Notes: generated from the letters alone by a model not told the origin. Positions 25,592 through 34,289 are shown, counted from the first letter of the stretch. The stretch: 39,411 bases of DNA from Acetobacteraceae bacterium (GCA_030041375.1 JASHOA010000011.1:1-39411); one strand, 5' to 3'. A program made the numbers and translations.

Positions 25592-26671
25592 TCAATGCGG
25601 GAACGGCCAAAGTCTGAGCTTCTCCTTGCCGATCCGCCAAAGCGCCGCCAGCCCGTTCGGTTCAGCAATCAGGAAGAACACGATCAAGGCCCCATAGATG
25701 ATATCCTGCAGGTTGGTCACCAGCGCCACACCCACATGCAGCCCGAGCTGATTGGGCAGGTTGTTGAGGAAGATCGGCAGCAGAATGATGAAGGCAGCGC
25801 CGAGGAACGAGCCGAGGATGCTGCCCAGCCCGCCGATGATGATCATGAAAAGAATTTGGAACGAGCGGTCGATATCGAAAGCCAGCGCCTCCACGCTCGC
25901 TGTGTAGATGAAGGCCCAGAGCGCGCCAGCAATCCCGATATAGAACGAGCTCACCGCAAAGGCGAGCAGCTTGGTGCTGAGCGGCCGGATGCCGATGATC
26001 TCGGCCGCAATGTCCATGTCGCGGATCGCCATCCACTTCCGCCCCGTGGCACCCCGCACCATGTTCTTGGCAGCCAGCGCCAGCACAGCGGCGAAGGTGA
26101 GAGTGAACCAGTACTTGTAGGCCGGCCGCGCCTCCGGCCCCGTGACGAAGAAATGCCCGAACACCGCACGCGGCGGCGCCGTGATGACCCCGGACGCACT
26201 GTAATTCTGGAACCAGGCAACCTTGACGAACAGCCAGATCAGAAAGAATTGCGCAGCCAGCGTCGCAACCGCCAGATAGAATCCCTTGATCCTCAGGCTC
26301 GGGATGCCGAACAAGAGCCCGACCAGCGCGGTGACGATCCCGGCAGCCACGAATACCAGAACGATATTGAGGCCGGGAAAGGCGGTCGCGAGCTTGTAGG
26401 CCGTGAAGGCGCCGACCGCCATGAACCCGCCGGTGCCAAGCGAGAGCTGCCCGGCATAACCGGTCAGGATGTTGAGACCGAGGGCGGCCAGCGAAAACAC
26501 GAAGAACGGCACGAAGATTGTGCTCAGCCAGTACTCGTTCGCCACTAGCGGCACGGCAATATAGGCAACGAGCAGAAGTGCCAGCATCCCGATCCGGTCC
26601 TGGCGGATCGGAAAGATCGCCTGGTCGGCGGCGTAACTGGTCCTGAACTGCCCGACCTCGCGGTACAGCAT
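25592..26671 (-). CDS. livM: Branched-chain-type ABC transporter permease LivM
   Basis: The 359-residue membrane protein has eight or more hydrophobic segments and the LivM signature LNILTGYAGQLSLGTGGFMAVGA, shown by LTGYAGQLSLGTGGFM, plus RDMDIAAEIIGI and a C-terminal GGLGSILGSFLGAAF. It pairs with LivH to form the translocation path. The start lies three bases after the livH stop, so the two are coupled. The N-terminus is extended relative to minimal LivM. Confidence 0.92.
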   Translation of the reverse strand: MLYREVGQFRTSYAADQAIFPIRQDRIGMLALLLVAYIAVPLVANEYWLSTIFVPFFVFSLAALGLNILTGYAGQLSLGTGGFMAVGAFTAYKLATAFPGLNIVLVFVAAGIVTALVGLLFGIPSLRIKGFYLAVATLAAQFFLIWLFVKVAWFQNYSASGVITAPPRAVFGHFFVTGPEARPAYKYWFTLTFAAVLALAAKNMVRGATGRKWMAIRDMDIAAEIIGIRPLSTKLLAFAVSSFYIGIAGALWAFIYTASVEALAFDIDRSFQILFMIIIGGLGSILGSFLGAAFIILLPIFLNNLPNQLGLHVGVALVTNLQDIIYGALIVFFLIAEPNGLAALWRIGKEKLRLWPFPH

Positions 26672-26674
26672 GGC

Positions 26675-27610
26675 CTACACCCGCTCGATGATGCGTTCGC
26701 CGAACAGCCCTTGCGGGCGAAACAAAAGGAAGATCAGAGCCAGTATATAGGCGAACCAGTCCTCGACCCCGCTCCCGATCACCGGGCCCCAGAACACCTC
26801 CCCGAGCTTCTCGGCGGCGCCCACAATCAGACCGCCTACGATCGCGCCCGGGATCGATGTGAAGCCGCCCAGTATCAGCACCGGCAGCGCCTTCAGCGCT
26901 ACCAGCGCCAGCGAGAACTGCACCCCGAGGCTCGCTCCCCACATGATGCCCGCGGCCAGCGCCACCAGCCCCGCGATTGCCCAGGTAACGACCCAGATTT
27001 GCTTCAGCGGGATGCCCACGCTCATCGCCGCCTGGTGATCGTCGGCAACCGCGCGCAACGCGCGTCCGACCCGTGTCTTCTGGAAGAACAGCGCCAGCGC
27101 CACCACCAGCGTGCCGGCGACGATCGCCGCATAGAGATCAAGCTGGTTGATCAGGATGCCATGCACGGTGAGCGGCCCGGACGGGATGCCGATATCGAGC
27201 GGATGCACGTCGCCGCCCCACAGAATCTGACCGAGACCAACCAGGAAATAGCTGATCCCGAGCGTCGACATGAACAGGATAATCTCGGACTGGTTCACCA
27301 GCGGCCGCAGCACCACGCGCTCGACCGCGAAGGCAAGTACGATCATGACGGCGATCACCGCGATCAGCGAGAGCAACACGGGAAGACCCGCCTCTAACAT
27401 GCCGACGAATGTCAGCGCCGCGAACAGGACCATCGTTCCCTGTGCGTAATTGAACACACCCGAAGCCTTGTAGATGAGCACGAATCCCAGTGCCACCAGC
27501 GAATACATCACGCCCGCCAGCAGTCCGCCGATCAATACTTCGATCAGGAACGCGGGCTCCCTCGCCATGGTGACGAAGGGCCCGATCAGGATTGCGTAGA
27601 GAATATGCAC
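26675..27610 (-). CDS. livH: Branched-chain-type ABC transporter permease LivH
   Basis: The 311-residue permease has the LivH pattern: IGGLLAGVMYSLVALGFVLI, YKASGVFNYAQGTMVLFAA, a central RALRAVADDHQAAMSVGI cytoplasmic loop that contacts the ATPases, and GGFTSIPGAIVGGLIVG near the end. GTG 27610 is preferred over TTG 27637 because GGGAGGT lies four bases upstream. It is 56 bases after livG. Confidence 0.92.
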   Translation of the reverse strand: MHILYAILIGPFVTMAREPAFLIEVLIGGLLAGVMYSLVALGFVLIYKASGVFNYAQGTMVLFAALTFVGMLEAGLPVLLSLIAVIAVMIVLAFAVERVVLRPLVNQSEIILFMSTLGISYFLVGLGQILWGGDVHPLDIGIPSGPLTVHGILINQLDLYAAIVAGTLVVALALFFQKTRVGRALRAVADDHQAAMSVGIPLKQIWVVTWAIAGLVALAAGIMWGASLGVQFSLALVALKALPVLILGGFTSIPGAIVGGLIVGAAEKLGEVFWGPVIGSGVEDWFAYILALIFLLFRPQGLFGERIIERV

Positions 27611-27666
27611 GGCACCTCCCTTTTCTATTTTGGCCAAGCGGGATCATTCCGCACCCGGCGTCCCCC

Positions 27667-28482
27667 TCACGCCCCTTTCCCGCCGTCATGCGCCACGCCG
27701 AGATAGGCATCGATCACCGCCTGATCGCGACGTACCTCATCGGGCGTGCCGTCGGCGATCTTGCGGCCGTAGTCGAGCACGACGATACGGCTCGAGATGT
27801 CCATCACCACTCCCATGTCGTGCTCGATGAGCGCGATCGTGGTCCCGAATTCTTCGTTCACGTCGAGGATGAACCGGCTCATGTCCTCCTTTTCCTCGAA
27901 ATTCATCCCCGCCATCGGCTCGTCCAGCAGCAGAAGATCGGGCTCGGCGGCCAGCGCCCGCCCGAGCTCAACCCTCTTCTGCAACCCGTATGGCAGCCGC
28001 CCCACCGGGACCTTGCGGATCGCCTGGATTTCGAGGAAATCGATGATCTGTTCGACCACAGCGCGGTGTGCCGTCTCGTCGCGCCGGGCCGGGCCGACAT
28101 GCAGGGCGTCCAGAAGAAAATTGCCACGCATCTTCAGAAGCCGGCCGGTCATGATGTTGTCGAGCGTCGTCATGCCCTTGAAAAGTGCGATGTTCTGGAA
28201 CGTGCGGGCAATCCCGGCTTGCGCCGCCTGGTGCGGTCGCATGTGCCTGGCCGTCCGCCCCTTGTACGTGATACTGCCGGCGTGTGGTCGGTAGAAGCCG
28301 TTGATCACGTTGAGCATGGAACTCTTGCCCGCCCCGTTCGGCCCAATGATGGCGCGAATTTCGCCTTTCCGGATGTCGAAGCTGACATCCGCGAGCGCCT
28401 TCACGCCACCGAAGGCAAGCGCGATGCCCTCGACCCTGAGCAGCACGTCGCCGTTCGGATGCATGTGGCTGCCCTCATTCAT
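27667..28482 (-). CDS. livG: Branched-chain-type ABC transporter ATP-binding protein LivG
   Basis: The 271-residue ATPase contains Walker A GPNGAGKSS, the LivG-typical GIARTFQNIALFKGMTTLDNI, a signature region LPYGLQKRVELGRALA and Walker B LLLLDEPMAGMN, with the LIEHDMGVVM switch histidine. Here the usual LSxGxQ signature reads LPYGLQ, as in many LivG proteins. The ATG overlaps the ligase stop by four bases (ATGA), which ties the transporter to the ligase. Confidence 0.93.
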   Translation of the reverse strand: MNEGSHMHPNGDVLLRVEGIALAFGGVKALADVSFDIRKGEIRAIIGPNGAGKSSMLNVINGFYRPHAGSITYKGRTARHMRPHQAAQAGIARTFQNIALFKGMTTLDNIMTGRLLKMRGNFLLDALHVGPARRDETAHRAVVEQIIDFLEIQAIRKVPVGRLPYGLQKRVELGRALAAEPDLLLLDEPMAGMNFEEKEDMSRFILDVNEEFGTTIALIEHDMGVVMDISSRIVVLDYGRKIADGTPDEVRRDQAVIDAYLGVAHDGGKGA

Positions 28483-30479
28483 GCGGGCGTGGCGACCTCT
28501 TGGCGCATCGCCTCGGCGCCACCTTGCGTCGTCCGCAGGACCTTTGCCTCTCCGATGGCGAATCTCGTTCGCAGCATCGTGATACCGCCGCCCTTGCCGG
28601 CAACCGGCGCGTCGATCTCACACGCCATTTCGTCCGCATAGAGCATATCGACCAGGGCGGCGTACTTTTCGGCGATGAATCGCCTCCGAAGCTTGCGTGT
28701 CCGCGTCAGTTCACCGTCGTCAGGATCGAATTCTTTTTGCAGGATGAGAAAGCGGCGCACCTGCGCCCCGGCTAGCGCTGCATCCTGCGCCAGGTCCCGG
28801 TTGATCGCTTCGATCGTTTCCCGCACCAGGTCGAGCACCTCCGGACGTTGTGCGAGTTCCCGGTAGTTCGTGTAGGCAAGGCCTCGCCGCTCGGCCCAAT
28901 TGCCGACCCGTCCCGCGTCGATCGTCACGAACGCCGCTACGTAGTCGCGGCCGCGCCCGAAGACGACGATCTCCCTGATCGGCCCCACCGCACGGAACCT
29001 GTTTTCGATCTGCATCGGAGCGAACGATGTGCCATCGGCGAGACGCCCCGCCTCCTCGGCGCGATCCACGATATGCAGACCCCCGTGCCCATCGATGAAA
29101 CCGGCATCGCCGCTCCGAATCCAGCCATCCGCGGCCTTCGCCGCGAGGCTTGCTGCCGGGTCCTTGCAATACTCCTGAAAGCCACCCGCACCGCGGAACA
29201 GTACTTCGCCTTCTTCGCCGATTTCGAGATCGACCCCCGGCAGCGGCCGCCCGACCGTACCGGCAGAGGCCTCGCGGTCGGATTGCACCGTGACGAACAG
29301 CGACCCCTCGGTCGATCCGTAGATCTGTTTGATGTTGATGCCGAGCGAGCGAATGAAGTCGAACGTCCCGGGGCTAATCGCCTCGCCCGACGTATAGGCA
29401 AGCCTCACCCGGCTCAAGCCGAGCGCGTTCTTGAGCGGTCCATAAACCAGCCGCTCGCCTAACCGGTAACAGAGGCGGTCGTCCGGCCCGACATGCTCCG
29501 CATCGAGGATACGAAGGCCGGCCCTCTTGGCCAGCCTCATAAACGAGCCGTAGAGCCGGCGCTTGAGCGCCCCCGCATCCTCCATCCGGATCGTCACCGT
29601 GCTCCTAATACTGTCCCAGATTCGCGGCGGCGCAAAAAAACAGGTCGGACCGACCTCCCGCAAATCCGCCATCACGGTTGATGGTGACTCCGGGCAATTC
29701 ACGCAGAAACCGGCGCAATAAGCCAAGCCGACCGAGACCATGTGGTCGCCGATCCAGGCCATCGGCAGATAAGCGAGCACATCCTCGCGCTCGGTCAGCC
29801 CCTCGAACGCAACCACCGCCCGCGACGTCGCAAGCACGTTGTCGAAGCTGAGAACGACCGCCCGGGGCGGGCCTCTGGTTCCGGATGTGAAATAGATGCC
29901 GGCCGGTTCGCAGCCTCTGCTGCGCGCGATTTCCGCCACGAAGGAGTCGGCGTCCCGCGCGCACGGCTCCGGCTCTCTTCCCGCCGCCGCGACAAGCTTG
30001 TGCAGGAAGGGCTGGCGATAGGTCCTGAGCCCGCGTGGATCTGCATAGAGGACCTGTTCGAGACGCGGGCACCGCTCCCTGATCTCGATCAGCTTGTCGA
30101 CCTGCTCCTGGTCTTCAGCAACGACGAACCGCACCTCGGTACATGCCAGCGCATCCGCGATCTCGCCTGCTCCCGCGTCCCGATAAAGAGGCACAGGCAC
30201 TGCGCCGAGCGCCTGCGCCGCAACCATCGACCAGTAAAGCAGCGGGCGATTGTCGCCGATCACTGCCAGCCGATCGCCCCGCTCGAGCCCCAGCGCCGAC
30301 AGCGCCGAGGCAATGCGCCGCACTTCGCCCTCGACCTCGCGCCAAGTCCAGCATCGCCAGATGCCAAGCCTCTTTTCGCGCATGGCCGGACGGCTCGGTC
30401 TGACCTTGGCGTGGTGCAGCAGAAGCTTGGGAATGGTGTCGAGGCCGCCCAAACTGGTCCCGTCCGGCGCACTACCCAT
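28479..30479 (-). CDS. AMP-forming long-chain-type acyl-CoA synthetase (FadD15-like)
   Basis: The 666-residue enzyme activates carboxylic acids to acyl-CoA via an acyl-adenylate. Motifs are clear: P-loop YFTSGTRGPPRAVVLS, YGSTEGSLF (A5), SGDAGFIDGHG (A7), VDRAEEAGRLADG (A8 region) and the C-terminal lysine in LTRTRKLRRRF. The P-loop Lys usually present after GPP is Arg. It is the first gene of the operon and overlaps livG, so imported acid is probably activated at once. I chose ATG 30479; GTG 30512 or TTG 30518 would add 11 or 13 residues and no start has a convincing ribosome binding site. Confidence 0.87.
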   Translation of the reverse strand: MGSAPDGTSLGGLDTIPKLLLHHAKVRPSRPAMREKRLGIWRCWTWREVEGEVRRIASALSALGLERGDRLAVIGDNRPLLYWSMVAAQALGAVPVPLYRDAGAGEIADALACTEVRFVVAEDQEQVDKLIEIRERCPRLEQVLYADPRGLRTYRQPFLHKLVAAAGREPEPCARDADSFVAEIARSRGCEPAGIYFTSGTRGPPRAVVLSFDNVLATSRAVVAFEGLTEREDVLAYLPMAWIGDHMVSVGLAYCAGFCVNCPESPSTVMADLREVGPTCFFAPPRIWDSIRSTVTIRMEDAGALKRRLYGSFMRLAKRAGLRILDAEHVGPDDRLCYRLGERLVYGPLKNALGLSRVRLAYTSGEAISPGTFDFIRSLGINIKQIYGSTEGSLFVTVQSDREASAGTVGRPLPGVDLEIGEEGEVLFRGAGGFQEYCKDPAASLAAKAADGWIRSGDAGFIDGHGGLHIVDRAEEAGRLADGTSFAPMQIENRFRAVGPIREIVVFGRGRDYVAAFVTIDAGRVGNWAERRGLAYTNYRELAQRPEVLDLVRETIEAINRDLAQDAALAGAQVRRFLILQKEFDPDDGELTRTRKLRRRFIAEKYAALVDMLYADEMACEIDAPVAGKGGGITMLRTRFAIGEAKVLRTTQGGAEAMRQEVATPA

Positions 30480-30572
30480 GCGGGTCTGCCCCGCATCCGT
30501 CGCCCCGCTCACCCCCAATGCGAGCGGCAGAGCCCATTCTGCCGGCCCTCCCTGTCGGCTTCTCTTGTCACG

Positions 30573-30623
30573 GCCGGCTGATGTGATCAGCCGGCTGCTA
30601 GCCTATGATTCCCAGGCGGTCAA
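30573..30623 (-). promoter_or_regulatory. Promoter and overlapping palindromic operator of the ligase-liv operon
   Basis: On the minus strand TTGACC (30618-30623) and TAGCAG (30595-30600) are 17 bases apart. Directly after the -10 lies a perfect ten-base inverted repeat, GCCGGCTGAT (30573-30582) and ATCAGCCGGC (30586-30595), separated by GTG, so it would cover the start site. This geometry fits a repressor of TetR or GntR type. No T-run follows, so a terminator is less likely. Confidence 0.5.
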
Positions 30624-30718
30624 GCAATCGGTTTGCCCACCGCGGCCGCTTCATCCGGGCACCGACGCGGGCAGGTGCCCGGAAATCGCACCCCACTTCG
30701 TTCCGCGCTTCGCCGACT

Positions 30719-31177
30719 TCAGCCGTTCGGGCCGTTGGCATGACTCTCCGCAGGCTGGGTGCCGATCGGGATCTCCCGCGCCTCGGCAGCCCCTGGCTGC
30801 TCGCCAAGCCCGGCCGGCTGCACGTCTCCCTCGCCATCCACTCCGTCCCGCTCGCCCTGATAGCGCGGCCCTGAGCCCTGCGGCGGCAGCATCTGGCTCT
30901 GCTGTGCTTGATTCATGGCATTCATGATGCGGAAATAGTGCTCGGCGTGCTGGAAATAGCTCTCCGCCATCACCCGGTCGCCCCCGCTCGTCGCATCGCG
31001 CCCGAGCTGCAGATACTTCTCGAACAATTGCTGCGCTGTGCCGCGGATGCGCAGATCCGGCCCGTTGCTGTCGAACACATGATTGCGATTGAGGGGTATC
31101 CCTCCGCCATGCTGCCGCATGCCGCCGCCGCCGTTCCCGCCACGGTGACTCCGCCCGCGCATCCGTTTGATGTTCAT
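30719..31177 (-). CDS. DUF4167 domain protein
   Basis: The 152-residue protein begins with the basic stretch MNIKRMRGRSHRGG and a Gly-rich linker, then carries the DUF4167 core FDSNGPDLRIRGTAQQLFEK and YLQLGRDATSGGDRVMAESY, followed by HAEHYFRIM. The tail is Gln/Gly/Pro-rich and disordered. DUF4167 proteins are largely restricted to Alphaproteobacteria and typically follow prmC, as here; an RNA- or nucleic-acid-binding role is only suspected from the basic N-terminus. The gap to prmC is 220 bases. Confidence 0.9.
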   Translation of the reverse strand: MNIKRMRGRSHRGGNGGGGMRQHGGGIPLNRNHVFDSNGPDLRIRGTAQQLFEKYLQLGRDATSGGDRVMAESYFQHAEHYFRIMNAMNQAQQSQMLPPQGSGPRYQGERDGVDGEGDVQPAGLGEQPGAAEAREIPIGTQPAESHANGPNG

Positions 31178-31397
31178 GCCTGCGTTGCGCCTTCCTGTTC
31201 GCAGCCCACCTCGCCGGTGGCACAGCCACTGCCTTTTCCCACCCCGATGGTGGACAAAGACACCCTCTTCGAGCTTGGCTTCCTTGCCGCGCTCCACTGC
31301 GGACTTCGGTTCACCCCTCCTGGAGCAGGGAGTACCGATCGTCACACCCGGAGCTCCGGAGTCGGCCGCACCCGGCGGCCTCACCTCGGCGCGCAAG

Positions 31398-32261
31398 CTA
31401 GCCGCCCCGTCCTTCCCTGCCAAACGATTTTTTTGCACCGCCCGCGGCCAGCTCCACCGCCCGCGGGATGCCCGAAAGATCGGCACTGACCCCCCGCACT
31501 TCGAGCCCTGCCGCCCGCGCCAGTCCGATGACGGCCGCGTCCGCTCCCGCCCCAATCTCCACGAACGCCACCCCGTGCGGGGCCAGCAGCCGCGGCAATT
31601 CCGGGAAGATCGCCCGATATGCATCGAGTCCGTCCACCCCGCCATCGAGCGCGCTCGGAGGCTCGTAAAGCGCCACTTCCGGCATCAACTGGCCGATCGC
31701 CCCCCGCTCCACATAAGGCGGATTGGCCACCACCAGCTCGAACTTTCCCGCCACCGCCATCGCCCAGTCGCCCACCAGGAACGAGGCCCGCCCGCTCAAT
31801 CCGAGCGCCCGCGCGTTGCCCTCCGCAAGCTGTGCCGCCGCCACCACCCGATCGGTCCCCACCCCGAATGCGCCCGCAAACTCCGAAAGCAGTGCCAGCA
31901 GCAAGCTGCCCGTGCCGGTCCCAAGGTCGAGAATCCGCCGCACCGCCGCACGCTCCGGAAAAGCCTTCAGCGCCGCCTCGATGAGGGTCTCGCTCTCCGG
32001 GCGGGGAACCAGTGTAGCCGGCGAAACGGTAAAGGAAAGGCTCCAGAACTCGCGCCGGCCCACGATCAGGGCGAGCGGCTCCCGCCTCGCTCGCCGCTCC
32101 ACCAGTGCCTTGAACCCGTCCCCCGGCTCAGCCTCCCGCGCCGCCGCCGGGCTGCTTACCCCTCCCCGCGCGTGCGCCAGCAGCAGCAGCACCTCGCGCT
32201 CCGCCTCCTCGATCCCGGTTGCGCAAAGCCGCGCCACCGCCTGTCCCGGTGTCAGTGTCAT
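31398..32261 (-). CDS. prmC: Peptide chain release factor N5-glutamine methyltransferase PrmC
   Basis: PrmC (HemK) methylates the glutamine of the GGQ motif in release factors. The 287-residue protein has an N-terminal helical domain (ARLCATGIEEAEREVLLLLAH), the SAM-binding stretch ILDLGTGTGSLLLAL and the catalytic NPPYVERG motif. ATG 32261 begins at the usual position. In many Alphaproteobacteria prfA precedes prmC in the same direction; here a divergent marC does, so prfA must be elsewhere. Confidence 0.95.
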   Translation of the reverse strand: MTLTPGQAVARLCATGIEEAEREVLLLLAHARGGVSSPAAAREAEPGDGFKALVERRARREPLALIVGRREFWSLSFTVSPATLVPRPESETLIEAALKAFPERAAVRRILDLGTGTGSLLLALLSEFAGAFGVGTDRVVAAAQLAEGNARALGLSGRASFLVGDWAMAVAGKFELVVANPPYVERGAIGQLMPEVALYEPPSALDGGVDGLDAYRAIFPELPRLLAPHGVAFVEIGAGADAAVIGLARAAGLEVRGVSADLSGIPRAVELAAGGAKKSFGREGRGG

Positions 32262-32344
32262 CCTTCGTCCACCTCGCCCGCCACCGGGCACTCCCCTAGC
32301 CGAGGCGGCGGCGCTTGACCGGAATCGCAAAGCGATCCAGGAGC

Positions 32345-32408
32345 GCGCAAAGCCGTTCTGTCAAGCAGAGGCCGGAGCATGTTCGGTCATTCTTGACATG
32401 CTTTGCGC
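32345..32408. repeat. Nested inverted repeat between prmC and marC
   Basis: Outer arms GCGCAAAGC (32345-32353) and GCTTTGCGC (32400-32408) and inner arms TGTCAAG (about 32359-32365) and CTTGACA (32392-32398) are all perfect and nested. The element occupies most of a 195-base divergent intergenic region. It includes a perfect -35-like TTGACA (32393-32398), but no -10 follows it. Its role (operator, cruciform, repeat remnant) is unknown. Confidence 0.5.
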
Positions 32409-32456
32409 AGCCATGTTCCGCGACCCGATCGCTCACAATAAGCCACCCCGCCCGCC

Positions 32457-33101
32457 ATGAACCCCGTAGTCAACGCCTTCCTGCTCATCTATGCCGGCCT
32501 CTTTCCGATCGTGAACCCGGTCGGAGGCGCGCCGCTCTTTCTTGGCGCCACCCGCCATTGTTCCGACGAGGAACGTCACCTCCTCGCCCGCCGCGTCGGC
32601 ATCAACAGCCTTTTCCTCCTGCTCGGCTCGCTCTTCTTCGGCGCCGCCGTTCTGGAATTCTTCGGCATTACGCTGCCGGTGGTGCGTATCGCCGGCGGCC
32701 TCGTTGTCAGCGTCTTCGGCTGGACGCTGCTGCAAAGCGGCGGTCATATCGAAGACCGTTCCGTCGGCGCCCAGCCCGGAAGCCGCCTGGACGCCTTCTA
32801 TCCCCTCACCATGCCGCTCACGGTCGGTCCCGGCTCGATCTCGGTCGCGATCACCCTCGGCAGCCAGCGCCCTCTCGGCCTGCACGATTTCACTACCCTG
32901 GCACTGCCCACTGTCGGCGCTGTTGCCGGCCTCATCGCCATCTCGGCAACCATCTACGCCTGCTACCGCTTCGCCGAGCGCCTCGGCGACGTGCTCGGCG
33001 AACGCGGCACCAACGTGCTCACACAACTCTCCGCCTTCATCATGCTCTGCATCGGCATCCAGATTCTCTGGACCGGAGTGGCCGCACTCATCCACCCGTA
33101 A
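32457..33101 (+). CDS. MarC-family integral membrane protein
   Basis: The 214-residue protein has about six membrane helices and the UPF0056/MarC pattern: NAFLLIYAGLFPIVNPVGGA, PVVRIAGGLVVSVFGW, and FYPLTMPLTVGPGSISVAI. The NPVG and MPLTVGPGSI stretches recur at the two halves, consistent with an internal repeat. Function is not established; MarC was once linked to multidrug resistance but this was not upheld. The ribosome binding site is weak. Confidence 0.9.
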   Translation: MNPVVNAFLLIYAGLFPIVNPVGGAPLFLGATRHCSDEERHLLARRVGINSLFLLLGSLFFGAAVLEFFGITLPVVRIAGGLVVSVFGWTLLQSGGHIEDRSVGAQPGSRLDAFYPLTMPLTVGPGSISVAITLGSQRPLGLHDFTTLALPTVGAVAGLIAISATIYACYRFAERLGDVLGERGTNVLTQLSAFIMLCIGIQILWTGVAALIHP

Positions 33102-33127
33102 CCCGCGCACCTGCTGAACGCATCTTA

Positions 33128-33186
33128 GATCAGTATGGCTTCTGGCGGAATCGCGGAGCGATCCGCCAGAAGCCATGAAATTGATC
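33128..33186. repeat. Long perfect palindrome downstream of marC
   Basis: Arms TGGCTTCTGGCGGA (33136-33149) and TCCGCCAGAAGCCA (33162-33175) match perfectly around a 12-base loop; GATCA (33128-33132) and TGATC (33182-33186) add a further outer pair. It starts 27 bases after the marC stop, without a T-run. It could end or protect the marC message, and its GGAATCGC..GCGATCC core recurs near 32332. Confidence 0.6.
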
Positions 33187-33201
33187 GGGAAAATAAACTG
33201 A

Positions 33202-33232
33202 AGAGCGGGATGACCAAGAATCATCCCGCTCT
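33202..33232 (-). terminator. Rho-independent-like terminator of ppa
   Basis: Arms AGAGCGGGATGA (33202-33213) and TCATCCCGCTCT (33221-33232) pair perfectly over 12 bases with a seven-base loop. On the minus strand the hairpin lies ten bases after the ppa stop and is followed by TCAGTTTATTTTC, a moderately T-rich tail. Confidence 0.7.
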
Positions 33233-33242
33233 CGCCCGCCGC

Positions 33243-33779
33243 TCAGGTCACCTCGGCTTTCGCTCGCGCCACCGCCTCGACGATCATCCGCCGCGCCTCC
33301 GCCGCGTTGCCCCAGCCCTCCACCTTCACCCACTTCCCTTCTTCAAGGTCCTTGTAGTGTTCAAAGAAATGCCGGATTTGCGCCAGCGTGATCTCCGGCA
33401 GATCGGAGATCTCCTGCACGTACATATACCGGTGCGTCAGCTTCGGTGCCGGCACGGCGATGATCTTCTCATCCGGTCCGTTCTCGTCGGTCATCTTCAG
33501 CACGCCCACCGGGCGGACATTGATCACCGCGCCATGCGCGATCGGCCGCGTGTTCGCAACCAGCACATCGATCGGATCTCCATCCTCCGAGAGCGTGTGC
33601 GGCACGAAGCCGTAATTCCCGGGATAGCGCATCGGCGTGTAGAGGAACCGGTCCACCACCAGTACCCCGGCCTCCTTGTCCATTTCGTATTTGATCGGCT
33701 CGCCGCCGATCGGCACTTCGATGATCACATTCACATCGTCCGGGGGATGATGCCCCACCGCGATCGCATCGAGTTGCAT
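33243..33779 (-). CDS. ppa: Inorganic pyrophosphatase (family I)
   Basis: The 178-residue enzyme hydrolyses pyrophosphate to phosphate. It has the metal-binding [10 protein letters not shown] motif, the N-terminal [19 protein letters not shown] (substrate lysine and Glu) and [19 protein letters not shown], all conserved in family I soluble enzymes. The length is typical of prokaryotic PPases. GGGAGGGCG lies directly before ATG 33779, and a 12-base-pair hairpin follows the stop. Confidence 0.97.
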   Translation of the reverse strand: MQLDAIAVGHHPPDDVNVIIEVPIGGEPIKYEMDKEAGVLVVDRFLYTPMRYPGNYGFVPHTLSEDGDPIDVLVANTRPIAHGAVINVRPVGVLKMTDENGPDEKIIAVPAPKLTHRYMYVQEISDLPEITLAQIRHFFEHYKDLEEGKWVKVEGWGNAAEARRMIVEAVARAKAEVT

Positions 33780-33793
33780 GCGCCCTCCCCCGC

Positions 33794-34231
33794 TCAGGCC
33801 GGCTCCGTCACGCCCGCCAGCAAGAGTGGCAGGATCAGCCCGACGCCGATCCCCCAAAATCCATTGATCAAAAACGAGCGGACGAACGCCATCGTGGCAT
33901 ATCCGCCCGCCTCCGGCAGCCCCTTCAGTGCCGGCACCACGAACAGCCCGACCAGCGCAGCCAGAATCCCGAGCACAAGCCCAAGCAGCCACATCGGCAC
34001 CGCGCGCGGCAATATCGGGAGGACGAGCCCGAACAGTGCCCCCCATACCCCGCCCCAGAAGCAGAGATCGACCGTTCGCGGCAGCCCGAACCGCCCCACC
34101 GGCGCGGTCGGGAAGGGCGGCGGCATCTGATGCAGCGCGTGCAGAATCGCCCACATTCCCTGGTGGAACGTCAGCACCGAAAGTGCGGCGGCGAAAAAGC
34201 CGAATGCCATCCTCGGCCAGACGGGCGCCAT
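33794..34231 (-). CDS. Small membrane protein, function unknown
   Basis: From ATG 34231 (AGGAAGAG directly upstream) the product has 145 residues with four hydrophobic segments: [57 protein letters not shown] and [16 protein letters not shown]. It resembles small inner-membrane proteins common in Acetobacteraceae-like genomes, but I cannot name a family. It lies 14 bases upstream of ppa and 58 bases after the ABC exporter gene, in the same direction. Confidence 0.7.
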   Translation of the reverse strand: MAPVWPRMAFGFFAAALSVLTFHQGMWAILHALHQMPPPFPTAPVGRFGLPRTVDLCFWGGVWGALFGLVLPILPRAVPMWLLGLVLGILAALVGLFVVPALKGLPEAGGYATMAFVRSFLINGFWGIGVGLILPLLLAGVTEPA

Positions 34232-34289
34232 CTCTTCCTCCCCGGCTCTTGTCCCCCTGATCATCCCGCTCCCGCGCCATCCCCGTCAA

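Noticed and set aside
25532-26548. 338-codon plus-strand frame opposite livM
   Set aside because: The translation is Arg/Glu/Asp-rich low-complexity sequence with no similarity, while the other strand encodes an unmistakable permease.
32393-32421. Perfect TTGACA as -35 of a marC promoter
   Set aside because: No acceptable -10 hexamer follows at 16-18 bases (TTCCGC at 17).
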